From Gordius sp. MW1 (lineage: Eukaryota; Nematomorpha; Gordioida; Gordea; Gordiidae), in contig OZ038526.1 in assembly GCA_964036665.1 (NCBI GenBank), forward strand, positions 23,002,001-23,066,000: DNA of 64,000 nucleotides, given 5' to 3'. Within the stretch, counting starts at the first letter, position 1. Every line of letters starts with the position of its first letter. The notes beneath the pieces are model-generated. The model was not told the origin of the DNA, did no database searches, and worked only from the letters and a program-made list of their open reading frames with translations. Both the position numbers and the translations under genes were made by a program. Shown here piece after piece: positions 22,735 to 34,374 of the stretch.

Positions 22735-24300
22735 CTTTATAAAATAATTTAATTTATTATATACCCGCCTGCCTAAATCATACTCTTTAACTATATAACA
22801 ACTCTTAAGCACAAACTTAGAGATTTAAGATGGCAATAGGATTATATATATTCATTTGTTAATATTAAGCTTTATATAATTATTTAATTCATTATATGTT
22901 CACCTGCTTAGATCATACTCTCATACTATATATATTTTCTAAATATTAAATTTAACAACTTTTAATCGCAAATTTAGAGGTATAAGATATGATGACAATA
23001 AGATTATATAGATTCATTTGTTACTGTTAAGCTTTATATAATTATTTAATTTAATATATGTAATACAATCGTGCTACCAATAATATGTTCGGACTACCAA
23101 TTTGAATGGTTTATTGTTAAAACAAATATGTATAAGATCCAATGGACGTATCCGCGGTATAATTAATTAAATCGTATAATGATATTTTGGATATAAAGGT
23201 AGATGTTAGACGATTGGCGGAGGGAAATATCTCTGCAACAAATAGTCTGGATTGGGTGAGGACTAATAAGCGGTATTGGGTTAGGGGGCAATTTGGTTCT
23301 TTGGGGATGGTTGCCGCAGGACAAAACGTGTTCTAAGTAGAAAAATAAATATATGATTATATCATGGTAAAATTCCCGCTATTTAACCCTGTCGATGCGC
23401 TTCTCAATTTACACGAGGGATGCCTTACAGCAGGTCAATGTACTGCACATCTCCACTAATATGAGGCATGCCTTTTACATATTTGTCTGCTTCTAATTAG
23501 TGCCCATCTATTCACATTTACATTTTATTCACACCACCCATTACTTTAAACATTATTCCCACCATTAGTCGGCAAGATACAACCATAGACTAAGATACAA
23601 CACGCCATCCTTCCTAGCTCATTTGCGTAAGCTCATCTACGTAGGTTCGTCTAAGTGAACTCTGATGTGTGCAAATTAAATTTAACCACTTAACCAAATT
23701 TATTTACACAACTACAACAATATGTTCACCTGCATAGATCATACTCTCTTACTATATTAATTTATTTTAAATGTTTAATTTAATAACTTTTAAGCACGAA
23801 TTTAGAAGATGGCACTCAGATATTTATATATTTGTTAATACAAAGCTTTAATTCATACTTATAGCTTATATGTGTTGAGGGTTGAAAGATTGTGATTACG
23901 TTGGTGTAATATTTAGATTAATGTATTATTTCATATTGCGTTATTCCTAGTGTAACAATATTAGTATTGTAGTTCCATTGTTCCATTCCCATTGCTCAAT
24001 TTTTACCAATTCGATTAGTTGTCTCGCGCTATCCTTGTAATAAAGTGTTGTTGGTGCTATTGGTGATGTTATTCCATTATTCGTGAATCTATTTCTTCTT
24101 CCTTCCTATCCCTTTTAACAATATGATTCCCGGCTTAAATCTTAATCTCTAACTATAAAAATTAATGTTTTAAATATTTAAATAAACAACTTGTGAACAC
24201 AAATTAGAAGATTGAAAAAAAAAATTAAATGATATCTATTTGTTTATCAATATTGACCTATATATATTACTTATATATTGTCTATTTCACACTACTCTAT
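22735..24300. repeat. Diverged ~120-130-bp repeats, at least five copies
   Basis: Units share, in order, ATATG.TCACCTGC.TAGATCATACTCT, a TAAATATTTAA block, AACTTTTAA.CACAAATTTAGA and GATTATATA.ATTCATTTGTTA. Copies start near 22750, 22890, 23000 (partial), 23720 and 24120. About 650 bp of unrelated sequence (23075-23715) separates the first three from the rest. Confidence 0.55.
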
Positions 24301-24469
24301 ACCAACCTAACATGTATTTCATTAATTTTTAGTGTTTAATATATTATATTAAATATGTACAAATTGTTTATTTTCAATTCTGTATTATTATCATATACAT
24401 ACATTTGTTTGAACGTATGTTTCCATAGTTTGTGTTAATTTTGATTTTAGATTTTATGTCAAATTTGTT

Positions 24470-24625
24470 ACAGTTGTCGTTATTATTAATTGTCGTTATT
24501 TTGAACAGGATTCGATTTGTTTCAACTTATGATAATATGACACATCATACATATAGACATCAGTTGAGAAATTGTCTAGGTATTTGATCATTGCCATTAT
24601 TATTAGCTGTCGTTTTTTGAGCAGA
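24470..24625. repeat. Repeats related to a TIR (TGTCGTTATTTTGAACA)
   Basis: TGTCGTTATTTTGAACA occurs at about 24490-24508, and a decayed copy (CTGTCGTTTTTTGAGCA) at about 24606-24622. The same word is the terminal inverted repeat of the MITE at 52728-53111, so this is probably a decayed relative. Confidence 0.5.
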
Positions 24626-25479
24626 AGCGGGTTAATCATCATTTATATAAACATAAAGGGATAAGGCTCGTCTAAATAAGGCAAATTAAAGTTTCCATTG
24701 TAGATCTGAAAAGATTACTGATATAAATGCTAACGGCAAGCGCTAAATCAAACCCTTAGTATGATGGAAGATGTGCTGGGAGGAAAGTGGCGAGGCTCTA
24801 ACTCGTACTCGCAATTGGAGGTCTGCTAAAATAAGGCAATAACAAAAGTGCGGGCTGGGCTTGGGCTTTGATAAGTAAAAAAATTTGAATTTATTTAATT
24901 TTATACTATAATTATAAGATAGAAACAAAAAAATGAACTTATTAGTTCGATGATAAAAAAACCATGAATTCAAACAAAAATCTGGTGGATTTATATCTGG
25001 CTAAGATTTTATGAAAAAACTTGAAGGTAATATCAAAAAACATATGCTATTAATATGCTCTCACCTTATGAAAAGGCAAGCATCGAGTTAGAAGCGGATT
25101 AGACCAACACTCTATAAAATATTACCCTTTTATACATCATTAAAAAACATCCCAAATTTGTTCCCATCTTCTACGTGTAATGATAATGATATTGTAGACT
25201 TAGATCTATAAATTAAAATCAAGAGCCAAAACTATGCTAATTTTCAAGTTTAATATCGATATTTATTATAAATGATCAACCTTTCTTGTTCCTAAGTTTC
25301 GCACGTTAAAAATGGTAACTGAACATGAAAAAAGCTTCGTAAAAACTACGGTAACAGAATTTTTAAAGAAATCCATGCAAGATGATCCTGTCTTGCATAA
25401 GTCGTTCACCTATGAGCAATCCAGCTCAGATGTGCAACACTAATTATTCTGTAAAAACACCAATTTAAGCTACCAAACT

Positions 25480-25640
25480 TGACAAAATTAGCTATGTTGT
25501 CAATTCCAGCCACCATTGCTACGAGTGGACGCACATTCAGTAAGGCAAGTCGCCTTTAGAACAGAAAAGAACGAAATTATTGCCTGATAGAGTAGAAAGT
25601 CTTTTAATTGCTATGCAATTTATGGGCTCGTTTTTTGGTG
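25480..25640 (+). pseudogene. hAT transposase C-terminal remnant
   Basis: The plus strand reads LTKLAMLSIPATIATSGRTF, then SKASRL, then stops, then NRKERNYCL.E.K(V)ESLLI-like words. It corresponds to the SIPATSASSERxFSKAGR signature of the hAT dimerisation domain. The upstream coding region is not recognisable except for scattered words from about 25300. Confidence 0.75.
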
Positions 25641-25859
25641 TCCGTCGTCCGTCGTCCGTTACCCTCCCTATCTATTTGCATTGGGTATATTAGGTTATCG
25701 CTTTTTTAAATTAATGCATGAGAAAGAAGTGCCCCACCCCTCATCTCTATCTCCCTCGCTTTCGGGCGGGGTCGGGTTTTAATTGCTACGTTAAATTAAT
25801 GCATAAGTATATTATATAATAAAAACATAAATAAAAGTTGTTTACTTTTAATTGCTATG

Positions 25860-27345
25860 CAATTTAACTAGTTATATAATAAACATAAATAAAAGTTGTT
25901 TACTTTTTACTTGCTATGCAATTTAACTAGTTTTGGGGTTAGAATCCCGGAATTTTTTTGACTCTTATGATTGTTCTTGTTACTATCATTGATAATAAGA
26001 ATTTTTGGCCGTCCGCTGGCTGCTGACCAATGAAAAAAATGACCATTGGCCAAAATGTGAATCAAAATTATTTTTTTTCGTTTTTTTTTTACCATTATGA
26101 TTGTTCCTGTTTCTACCATTGCTATTATGACTTTTTGGCCGTCCGCTGGCTGCTGACCAATGTTATATAATAAACATAAATAAAAGTTGTTTACTTTTAA
26201 TTGCTATGCAATTTAACTAGTTTTTGGGTTAGAATCCCGGAGTTTTTTTGACTCTTATGATTGTTCTTGTTACTATCATTGATAATAAGACTTTTTGGCC
26301 GTCCGTTGGCTGCTGACCAATGAAAAAAATGACCATTGGCCAAAATGTGAATCCGAGTTAATTTTTTCGTTTTTTTTTGCCTATTATGATTTTTCCTGTT
26401 ACTACCATTGCTATTATGACTTTTTGGCCGTCCGCTGGCTCCTGACCGATGGAAAAAATGACCATTGGCCAAAATGTGAATCGAAATTATTTTTTTCGTT
26501 TTTTTTTGACTATTATAAATTTATATCCACTTTTACCGTGTCCTGGCTGCTGACCCATGGAAAAAAATGACCATTGGCCAAAATGTGATTCGAAAATTTT
26601 TTTTTCGTTTTTTTTTACTATTATGAATTTATATCCACTTTTACCGTGTCCTGGCTGCTGACCAATGGAAAAAAATGATTATTGGCCAAAATGTGATTCG
26701 AAAATTTTTTTTTCGTTTTTTTTTACTCTTATGAATTTATATCCACTTTTACCGTGTGCTGGCTGATGACCAATGGAAAAAAATGACCATTGGCCAAAAT
26801 GTGAATCCGAGTTAATTTTTTCGTTTTTTTTTGACTATTATGATTGTTCCTGTCCATTGCTATTATGACTTTTTGGCCGTCCGCTGGCTCCTGACCGATG
26901 GAAAAAATGACCATTGGCCAAAATGTGAATCGAAATTATTTTTTTCGTTTTTTTTTGACTATTATAAATTTATATCCACTTTTACCGTGTCCTGGCTGCT
27001 GACCAATGGAAAAAAATGACCATTGGCCAAAATGTGATTCGAAAATTTTTTTTTCGTTTTTTTTTGACTATTATGAATTTATATCCACTTTTACCGTGTC
27101 CTGGCTGCTGACCAATGGAAAAAAATGACCATTGGCCAAAATGTGATTCGAAAATTTTTTTTTCGTTTTTTTTACTCTTATGAATTTATATCCACTTTTA
27201 CCGTGTGCTGGCTGATGACCAATGGAAAAAAATGACCATTGGCCAAAGTGAGCATCAAAATTTTTTTTCCTGTTTTTTTGGCTATCATTGACTTATAGAG
27301 AATCTGTTGGTACTGACCAATGGAGAAAAAATGACCATTGGCCAA
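25860..27345. repeat. Tandem array, ~108-bp units with higher-order structure
   Basis: Eleven units end in the hairpin word CCAATGGAAAAAAATGACC followed by ATTGGCCAAA. The GACCATTGGCC positions are about 26041, 26331, 26460, 26569, 26677, 26785, 26909, 27018, 27127, 27234 and 27333. The usual spacing is 107-109 bp, with longer variants of 124-129. The order of variants A-B-B-C repeats twice, giving a ~449-bp higher-order unit. A larger ~290-bp duplication (25860-26160 and 26164-26460) opens the array. The four-base T/A runs and CCAAT/ATTGG pair are kept in nearly all units. Confidence 0.85.
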
Positions 27346-27714
27346 ATTTTTGATTTTTTTAATTAAAAATTGTTCAAATTCAACAAAAAATTTCTCCCAA
27401 CAATTCTGCAAATTCTTAACATTGTGATGTTTTATAATATAATGTTTGTTAGACCCATAATCACTAAAGGCCATAAAAACTAATATTATACGCAACTAGA
27501 TGCAAACACTAAATCTAACCCTAACCCTTGCCTATATTACATTTTGCCTATATTATATTTTGCCCATAAATGGAAAATTTGCATAAAAATTAATAATTAA
27601 TTAATCATTAGGCATTGAATACCCCCCTATAAGCATCCTCGCCCCTTCCCACCTTTCTCGCCCATAAATTGCATAGCAAATATGATACATTTATACGAAG
27701 TATAGATGAGTCGT

Positions 27715-27785
27715 CCCCCCTTCCCTTCCCCCCTTTCCTTCCCTTCCCCCCTTCCCTTCCCTTCTCCCCTCCCCCTTCCCACGAG
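27715..27785. repeat. CCCTT-rich low-complexity tract
   Basis: Runs of CCCTTCCC and CCCCTTTCC over about 70 bp, inside the hAT element at 24816-28054. Just upstream, TCTAACCCTAACCCTTGCC (27515-27533) gives two telomere-like units. Confidence 0.7.
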
Positions 27786-28344
27786 GGCCGAAGGCCCGAG
27801 TTTTATTTTTAAAGAACAATATTAAATTATAATTTTTTATTAACACCGATTTAGCTAAGTTATCTTTTGAGTAATTCAAAAGGGTTTTTATTGAAATAAA
27901 AAATTATAAACAACGTTGAGTTGTATTTACTAGTGCGGGCCTGCTGCGGCACAATTTTTGGCTTTTTTGCAGGCCGGGTGCAGGCCAAAAAAATAAAATT
28001 GGTACGGGTATAGGCCAGGCCTGAACCTAAAATTTCGGCCCATGCAGACCTCTACTCGCAATTACCTACGACTCCATTTCCCTTTAAACAAAATTAATAT
28101 TCTAGAGAAAACCGTCCGCATGCCATAATCTTATGTAGTTTTTTCCTGAGAATTATCTGTATCAGTTTAAGCAAAATTTGAGCCCTGTGAATTTTTGTCA
28201 ATAGCTCTTAGCTCGGCCCCATGATGCTTATGTTTATGTACTGCCGGTCAGCAAAAAATGACACGTCTTCTGATGCCTAATAATAATTGATGACCGCTAT
28301 GGAAATTTTATTTTTTCTCACCCTTATTTATGGTTTGACTAAGT

Positions 28345-28640
28345 CCCACGTTTAAAATCCTCCTTTTTACTTATTCCCCTAATATCTTATACAAAATTAG
28401 TATGAGGCGAGGGCTACTGCCACATGTGCAGTATTTTCTACAACACTATTGAAGGGAGGGGCCTACTTTATAACATTAATAACACCTCGCCAACACCCCC
28501 TAAGCATATATCAAATGGTACATCAAAGTCTGTATGAAAAAATAATATCTACTGGTCGGTTTGCAACACACCCACATTGAATGTCTTTAAAATTAAAAGA
28601 GACTGTCAATGTGGGTGTGGATATTTTATGCACGCCTTAA
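28345..28640. repeat. Dispersed repeat, copy 1
   Basis: Colinear with 38095-38420. Shared words include CCCCCTAAGCATATATC, TATGAAAAAATAAT, ACTGAATGTCTT and GTGGGTGTGG (TTGGGTGTGG in the other copy). CACACCCACATTGAATGTCT and the later AATGTGGGTGTGG also form a hairpin. No family was recognised. Confidence 0.6.
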
Positions 28641-29404
28641 TATAACTCTAGCAGACCCCAGGCTAGTTTAAGCACATGTTTTGATAATCATTTCTAAAAA
28701 CGTATATGAAATAATGTTACTAAGTGTTCCAATAGTATCAAAAACACTAATCTTTAAAGCAGTGTTTAGATTAAAGGTAGTTTTGTATTAAATAAGCTGG
28801 ACTGAAATATTTGGAAAAACGTGATAACTATAAAACTAATGTCTTTACATTATTAATATCATATTTTAATTCATTGGGTTGGATGCAGAATTTCAAAAAC
28901 CTCTTATATTTATTATTATTGTCTAATATAAAAATTTACGTAACAAGGGAAATTAATTATTTAAAACTTTTTTATGAGAGAACATTGTATATAGATATAT
29001 ATATAGTGTTTAAAAATGTTAAAGTTCATCTTACATCCAAAATAGTTTAAGAAAAAATCTTATTAAACAAATTACAAAAGATAACGGCAAATGAGACCAG
29101 AAATTTGGATTTATTTAATTTTGTCTTAATTTCTAATCAATTGTGCAGATAAGATATTTAATCTAGATTTACGGCAACAATCAGTTGGCTCATTTTACAA
29201 TTGAGTGTGTCCAATTTGGGAAGGGTTCGGGTTTTAAAAGTTACTTTTCAGGTCTCTAGACCCAATTCTCTGTATTTTCAATCACTAATCTGCTGCACTG
29301 TTTGAATGAATACGCTTAAACCGCTAGCTAAATAATATATAATAAAAGCGCTAGTATTTTATTGTTATTGCAGATAAAATAACTACCCCCCCCCCTTTTA
29401 AAAA
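28641..29404. other. AT-rich DNA, nothing recognised
   Basis: Only short open stretches of low-complexity composition. A C-run lies at about 29386-29394. Confidence 0.3.
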
Positions 29405-29690
29405 TAAGGTATAGACTAGATTAACGAAAATTGGCTAAGGTGGTATGGGCATATACTAAGAAGGGAGACGAATGATATAGGTGTCGAAAAGTATTGGACA
29501 TAGATAGGGGAAGAGAGGAAGAGGACGACCTCGTGTCACGCGAAAAGATAAATAGACTTATTGACGAAAACTGTGAAGACAAAAGACATGTCGCTTTCCC
29601 GATCAAGATGGAAAAAACTCATTAAAACAAACCCCACGACTACAGTGAAACCTTTTACATAATATCTTTATATAAGAACCTAATAATTCA
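29405..29690 (+). mobile_element. LINE 3' end fragment
   Basis: The words AAAATTGGCTAAGGTGGTATGGGCATATACTAAGA (RLRWYGHILR type), GAGGAAGAGGACGACCTCGTGTCACG, and GGAAAAAACTCATTAAAACAAACCCCAC match the 3' end of LINE copy B (63655-63835), in summary form. A 5'-truncated copy, as is usual for LINEs. Confidence 0.75.
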
Positions 29691-30764
29691 AATAAAATTG
29701 GTTCCAGGTGTAGAGAGGTAATTGTATTGCGAAGTGCCTCAGGTGATAGGTAAATTACCGAATAGTAGAAGCAATTAAGCACCGTTAATAGGTTCTAATG
29801 TATATTTTCGTTCTGTATACACGATTATCATTCGTACTATTTTTTTATCCCTTCCTAAAGTGGGTTATTATAATATTCCGCGCTTAACACAAAGTAAGGG
29901 GAACAAAAGGGTTTTCATTGCAATTAGATTCATAAAGTTTTGTAAAATTATTTCACACAACACATTAAACAAAGGATCGGAATATATATTATCCCGTTAA
30001 AAATTGATGAGAATTTTTTTACAATATACTAAAGAAAAAAACTTTGGGTTTTAAATCTTTTATAGAGTAAACTTACTTTGTAATTCCCATAAAGCAAAGA
30101 TATAATAACTTAATATAAGATTATTTAGATTAATATTTGTTGAATAAGATAAAGTTAATCTTATTGGAGGAAATATTTTATAAACATCATTTAATTATAA
30201 AAAAAATAAACAATTTGTCGTCGAAGGAGAAGGATAGATTAAATACATTAAAATTGATCCAAACCCACCGATTTTATACTACAATATATACATAAACGGA
30301 TTGACAATTCTTGATTTTATATTTTGGCTAGCGCGTTTAATTTTACTCTTAATGGTGTATCTATATTATTAGTGCTAAATAAACGTCCTTTAAAATAAAG
30401 AATATCCATTTTGCCCAATAGATTTAGGAAATGACTTAATAAATTATCTACCTAATTTTTTTTCAAATAAATTTAAACCTATTACTTTACTGCCATCTAT
30501 ACTACAATAAATAATATTTAATTTCTTAAATAAAATATAACTCCTAAGAATTTTTACAACTAGTAATTTATCCATATCATCACGATTTTTGGATAAACAT
30601 AATATTGCTCATCATTTAACAAGCGGGCAGCTTATTTTTAATACCAAATTTTTAATATATTTAACTTAATATTGGTAAAATGTACAAAAGCCTCTCTTAA
30701 TAATCTATTCAGAACTGATTTGTGAAAGATTTAAACTCTTCAGAATTGATAGTCTTAAACATCT
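29691..30764. other. AT-rich DNA, nothing recognised
   Basis: No exon with splice sites and no transposon end was identified. Confidence 0.3.
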
Positions 30765-30910
30765 GCAACGGGCCGTTTTGAAGAGTGTGCCCGCCCCTAC
30801 CCGTTTTAAAAACTTCAAGGCCTGTCCGAGCCCGCCCATGAATTTTTTAGTCCCGTCCGTAGGCGAAAAAAACGTCAGACCCGTCCAAACCCTTTTATAT
30901 TTTTTTAAAA
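30765..30910. repeat. GC-rich hAT-like terminal fragment
   Basis: GCAACGGGCCG, GCCCGCCCCTACCCG and GTCCGAGCCCGCCCATG are the composition and words of the hAT ends at 33622 and 34366. No TSD was resolved. Confidence 0.45.
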
Positions 30911-31289
30911 TAAATCAGCGCCCCTCCCAATTCATCGATATGATAATGCAGTAAGGTTTCTTTAATACCTTACGATAATAGTAATTTACATTCATTTTAT
31001 TAATTATTTTGAGGCAATACATTTAAGAAGTTTCAATAAAGTTAAATCAAAACATTTAAAAAATTACAGGAGAATATTGAACTTTCAACAAACAATTTAC
31101 TTTTATTTGATTTATTTAAGTTAATGCACTTTATACAATTCAGTATTCCCATTAAATTAAAATAGTTTAATATAATTACATGAATATATTCAACTTTCAA
31201 TAAGCAGTTTAAATTAATTTGACAAATTTAATTCAGTGAATACACCTAAGCTGTATATTAAAGTATTATTAAATTATATAACACTAATA

Positions 31290-31560
31290 ATTACACTGGT
31301 CAACAAATAATAGACTTGTGAAATCAACCGGCAAAGTGTTTGCAGATTCTGGTAGAGTTTTTCACGGTGAACACAAATATGTCTTTAATTATTTCCCTAT
31401 ACGTCAAGTTTTTTAGATATTCGCTGTCAAAGTTGCCAAAAACGCGATTTTAGCGTTTTTTAAACGTCAATAACTTGCAAATTAGTCGGTAAAAATTTTG
31501 TTTAGTATATTTAATTCGTAGATGGAGAGAAATGTATTCACAATTTTTTTTTATCCTAGC
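31290..31560. repeat. Copy of a TIR-element end
   Basis: CAACCGGCAAAGTGTTTGCA, GGTAGAGTTTTTCACGG and GCTGTCAAAGTTG.CAAAAACGC match both ends of the element at 45788-46590. Only one end is visible here. Confidence 0.55.
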
Positions 31561-31784
31561 ACTTTTACTTTTTAAATTATATACAATTTAATTATCCCTA
31601 TCTTTTACATTGACAAATTAAACCAGACTTATCTGTTACAACTAAATAATTAAAAACCGTAAAACATCAAAAATTTTATAATATTAAAAAGACGCGTGCT
31701 CTGTTAAAGGTCTACTTATCTAAACGTTTGACGTGAAAATATTTTTATAATAATCAAAGCGCGCATTAAGAATCACATTTCCTG

Positions 31785-32450
31785 TTTCTAAACCGGATAT
31801 TGGTTATAATCACTATATACCATTTTCAAATTTTAAATTCTTAATTTTATAATTGTTTTTAGAGCTTCACTGCCAACAATCCTTACTAATGCAAATTTGA
31901 AAATTACATTTGTGTTTTTAGAGCTTTATTGACAACAATCCTTATCAATTCTTATAACTTGAATTTTTATCCCTGTGAAGATTGGTTATAATCATCAAAT
32001 AACATTCTCAAATTCTTATATCCCTGTGAAACAAGAGGTAACTCTAATGCAAATTTGAAAATTACATTTGTGTTTTTAGAGCTTTATTGACAACAATCCT
32101 TATCAATTCTTATAACTTGAATTTTTATCCCTGTGAAGATTGATTATAATCATTAAATAACATTCTCACTAATGCAAATTTGATTTACTGCTAACAATCA
32201 TTAGCAATTCTTATATCTGTGAAACAAGAGGTAACTCTAATGCAAATTTGAAAATTATGTTTGTGTTTTTAGAGCATTACTGACAACAATTCTTATAACT
32301 TAAAATTTTTATCCCTGTGAAAATTGATTATAATCATCAAATAACATTCTCAAATTTCTTATATCCCTGTGAAACAAGAGGTAACTCTAATGCAAATTTG
32401 AAAATTACATTTGTGTTTTTAGAGCTTTACTGACAACAATCCTTATCCAT
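31785..32450. repeat. Tandem repeats of ~150-190 bp, four to five units
   Basis: The phrase TTTGTGTTTTTAGAGCTTTA recurs near 31911, 32070, 32262 and 32413. Each is followed by TGACAACAATCCTTAT, TTTTTATCCCTGTGAA and TGCAAATTTGAAAATTA. Units vary in length by internal deletion. Confidence 0.75.
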
Positions 32451-32559
32451 ACTCAAAATCCACCCGAAGTTGGATTAACAGGTTATAGATATATCATTAT
32501 AAATCATATTTTTGCCCACAGACCTGTATACATTTTTAAATTTCTTTTTCTTTGTATAT

Positions 32560-33224
32560 CCACTTTAGTAATTACATGCGCCCCAAGAGAAAATCGATTG
32601 GACGGAGGACACGAAATGCGAATCGAATGCGTAGAGTGCGTACTCTTTGAAGATGAACTACAACTCTGCCTCAGCCACCCGCACGTGCTCAGTCATTACC
32701 CGCAGGCAACCGCCTAGCATTTTCTTACCCATCTAATATTGAAAGTTTACGTCGCCATGTTCTCATTGCATTGGTGTCTATTGTGTGTCCTCATTGCAAT
32801 GCCTTGAAATTTGCTGGAGAAACCACTGGAATGTGTTGCGCATGTATTACCTTATTCTTCATAAGACCTATCATTGATTTACCCTTTATCCATCAACTTT
32901 CCCTTGCAGGTTTTATTTTACTATTTACATCATTTTTTACATTATACTTTCAGCCAAAATCTTCATACAGCTCTTTATTACCCATACATTATTATAAGCT
33001 TTTTATATTTTAATGCTTATATACTCTTATGAGATATTATTAATAAATATTTTATATCACTCTTAAATGAATATTTTGGATATTTATTTGCATTAGCAGT
33101 CGGACCTTTCACATTATAAATTATTTCATATATGACCCCATTTTAGATAAGTCTTATTAATAGGTTATACTTATTTAACCACTTAAGGACTGAGCCAAAG
33201 CAACGCTTGGCCGGGCACAGCTAG
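32560..33224 (+). mobile_element. Helitron fragment with 3' terminus
   Basis: Holds the N-terminal coding start of a Helitron protein (32576-32862) and, after a deletion, a Helitron 3' end. The 3' end has a GCCAAAGCAACGCTTGGC hairpin-like word, then CCGGGCACAG and CTAG at 33221-33224, followed by T. The last ~30 bp match the terminus at 41621 on the other strand. The 5' terminus was not located. Confidence 0.8.
32576..32862 (+). pseudogene. Helitron Rep/helicase N-terminal fragment
   Basis: ATG at 32576 reads MRPKRKSIGRRTRNANRMRR, hits two stops near 32645, and continues in frame to VCPHCNALKFAGETTGMCCA. The N-terminal RRTRNANR words and the CxxC...ALKF..ET.GMCC zinc motif are typical of arthropod Helitron proteins. 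Rep and helicase domains are deleted. Confidence 0.8.
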
Positions 33225-33613
33225 TACTTAATAAATGTTATTGCAATTTATAAGCTTCTATGGTATTAATAGTTATTTTACAATGTATGCCATTGATGGA
33301 TTTTTAACTAACAGAGTAATATGATAGTTGCTATTTTATTCACACAGAATTATATCTATTTTATTAATAAACTTTTGCGATGTTAATTTGTAATATTAAA
33401 CTTACTTATTATTGGTATGTACTCATTTACAAAAAGTATTATAAATTTCAGCAATGTGATTAAATTCTTTTATAGGCACGGGAATATTTTACAAAATTAA
33501 GTACGATTCTAGTTTCTAAATTGTGAAAAAAACTTGAAAGTCCATAATTGTTTGAACCCAGCTTGATAAATATGTGTTATGACTATATACTACTTACAGC
33601 AAACACCTACACA
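33225..33613. other. AT-rich DNA, nothing recognised
   Basis: Spacer between the Helitron end and the hAT element at 33622. No signal seen. Confidence 0.3.
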
Positions 33614-33621
33614 CCTAAGGG

Positions 33622-34366
33622 TAGAGACCTGCAGAATCGATTTTTTTAAGGCCGGGCCCGAGCCTGGAATAAAATGAAGAAAAAATCAAGCCCAGCCTGG
33701 GCCCGAATTTTAGCATCTTTAAAAAAAAAAGGCCCGGGCCTAGCCCAAGCCCGGAATTTTAATAATTGCAGAAATTTAATCACACTCAATTTTGGTAAAA
33801 AATTGTATTAAATAATAAAACGCAAATAATAAATATAAATCGATTTGATGCAAAAAAACACAGGTATCAAAAATTTCCGCATTTAAATTTGTTCTCCGTT
33901 TTTCATAAATCCGGGCCGCTGAAAACACCTCTCACTCGTGGCAGATGAAGCAAGTGTCGAAAAAATCTTTAAACAAAGGAGCTAAACGCCAGTAATTGAC
34001 CACGTCTTTCCATCATTCCAATAATTCTATTTTTTCGTGGATCTTTAACATTATCAAAGGTGTCAATTTCTTAACTTTATAAAATTATTTCTGAATATTT
34101 TAAGCTATTTCCAGCAGATTTTTTTTTGTTCCGTACTTAATTGTTTGTATATTAACAAAAGTGCGAAAATGAATGTTTAACAGATTCAATAACTTGTAAT
34201 TAATTAATTTTTGAAATTTTATAAATTGTTTTAAACATATTAAAAGACTACCTAGGCAACTACTTCTAAATTATTCCGGGCCGGGCCTATAGTTTATGAA
34301 TTAGGCTCGGCCCGGAATTTTAAAGCCATAGGAGCCCGCGCTTTGGATCGCCCGTACAGGTCTCCC
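33622..34366 (-). mobile_element. Deleted hAT element with perfect 8-bp TSD
   Basis: Ends TAGAGACCTGCAG and CGTACAGGTCTCCC are inverted. The TSD CCTAAGGG is perfect (33614-33621 and 34367-34374). GGGCCCGGGCC-type words fill both subterminal zones. On the minus strand near 33890-33950 the words FSAARIYEKRRTNLNAEIFD match the hATC domain, so the element derives from a transposase-bearing parent by internal deletion. Confidence 0.88.
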
Positions 34367-34374
34367 CCTAAGGG

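Larger units (their letters stand above)
24816..28054 (+). mobile_element. 3.2-kb hAT element with perfect TSD and an internal tandem array
   Basis: The left end TGGAGGTCTGC and the right end GCAGACCTCTA are inverted repeats, both next to GGGC-rich words. They are flanked by a perfect 8-bp duplication CTCGCAAT (24808-24815 and 28055-28062). A plus-strand hATC transposase remnant lies at 25480-25640, and a tandem array fills 25.86-27.35 kb. The element is not autonomous as it stands. Confidence 0.85.

Noticed and set aside
25860-27345. CRISPR-like repeat-spacer array
   Set aside because: The repeated units are contiguous and diverged, without unique spacers, inside a eukaryotic transposon.
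27691-27879. Gly/Arg-rich small protein on the minus strand
   Set aside because: Translation of a CCCTT low-complexity tract inside a hAT element.
32771-33013. Small membrane protein of 80 residues
   Set aside because: It is the in-frame end of the Helitron zinc-finger fragment running into AT-rich sequence.
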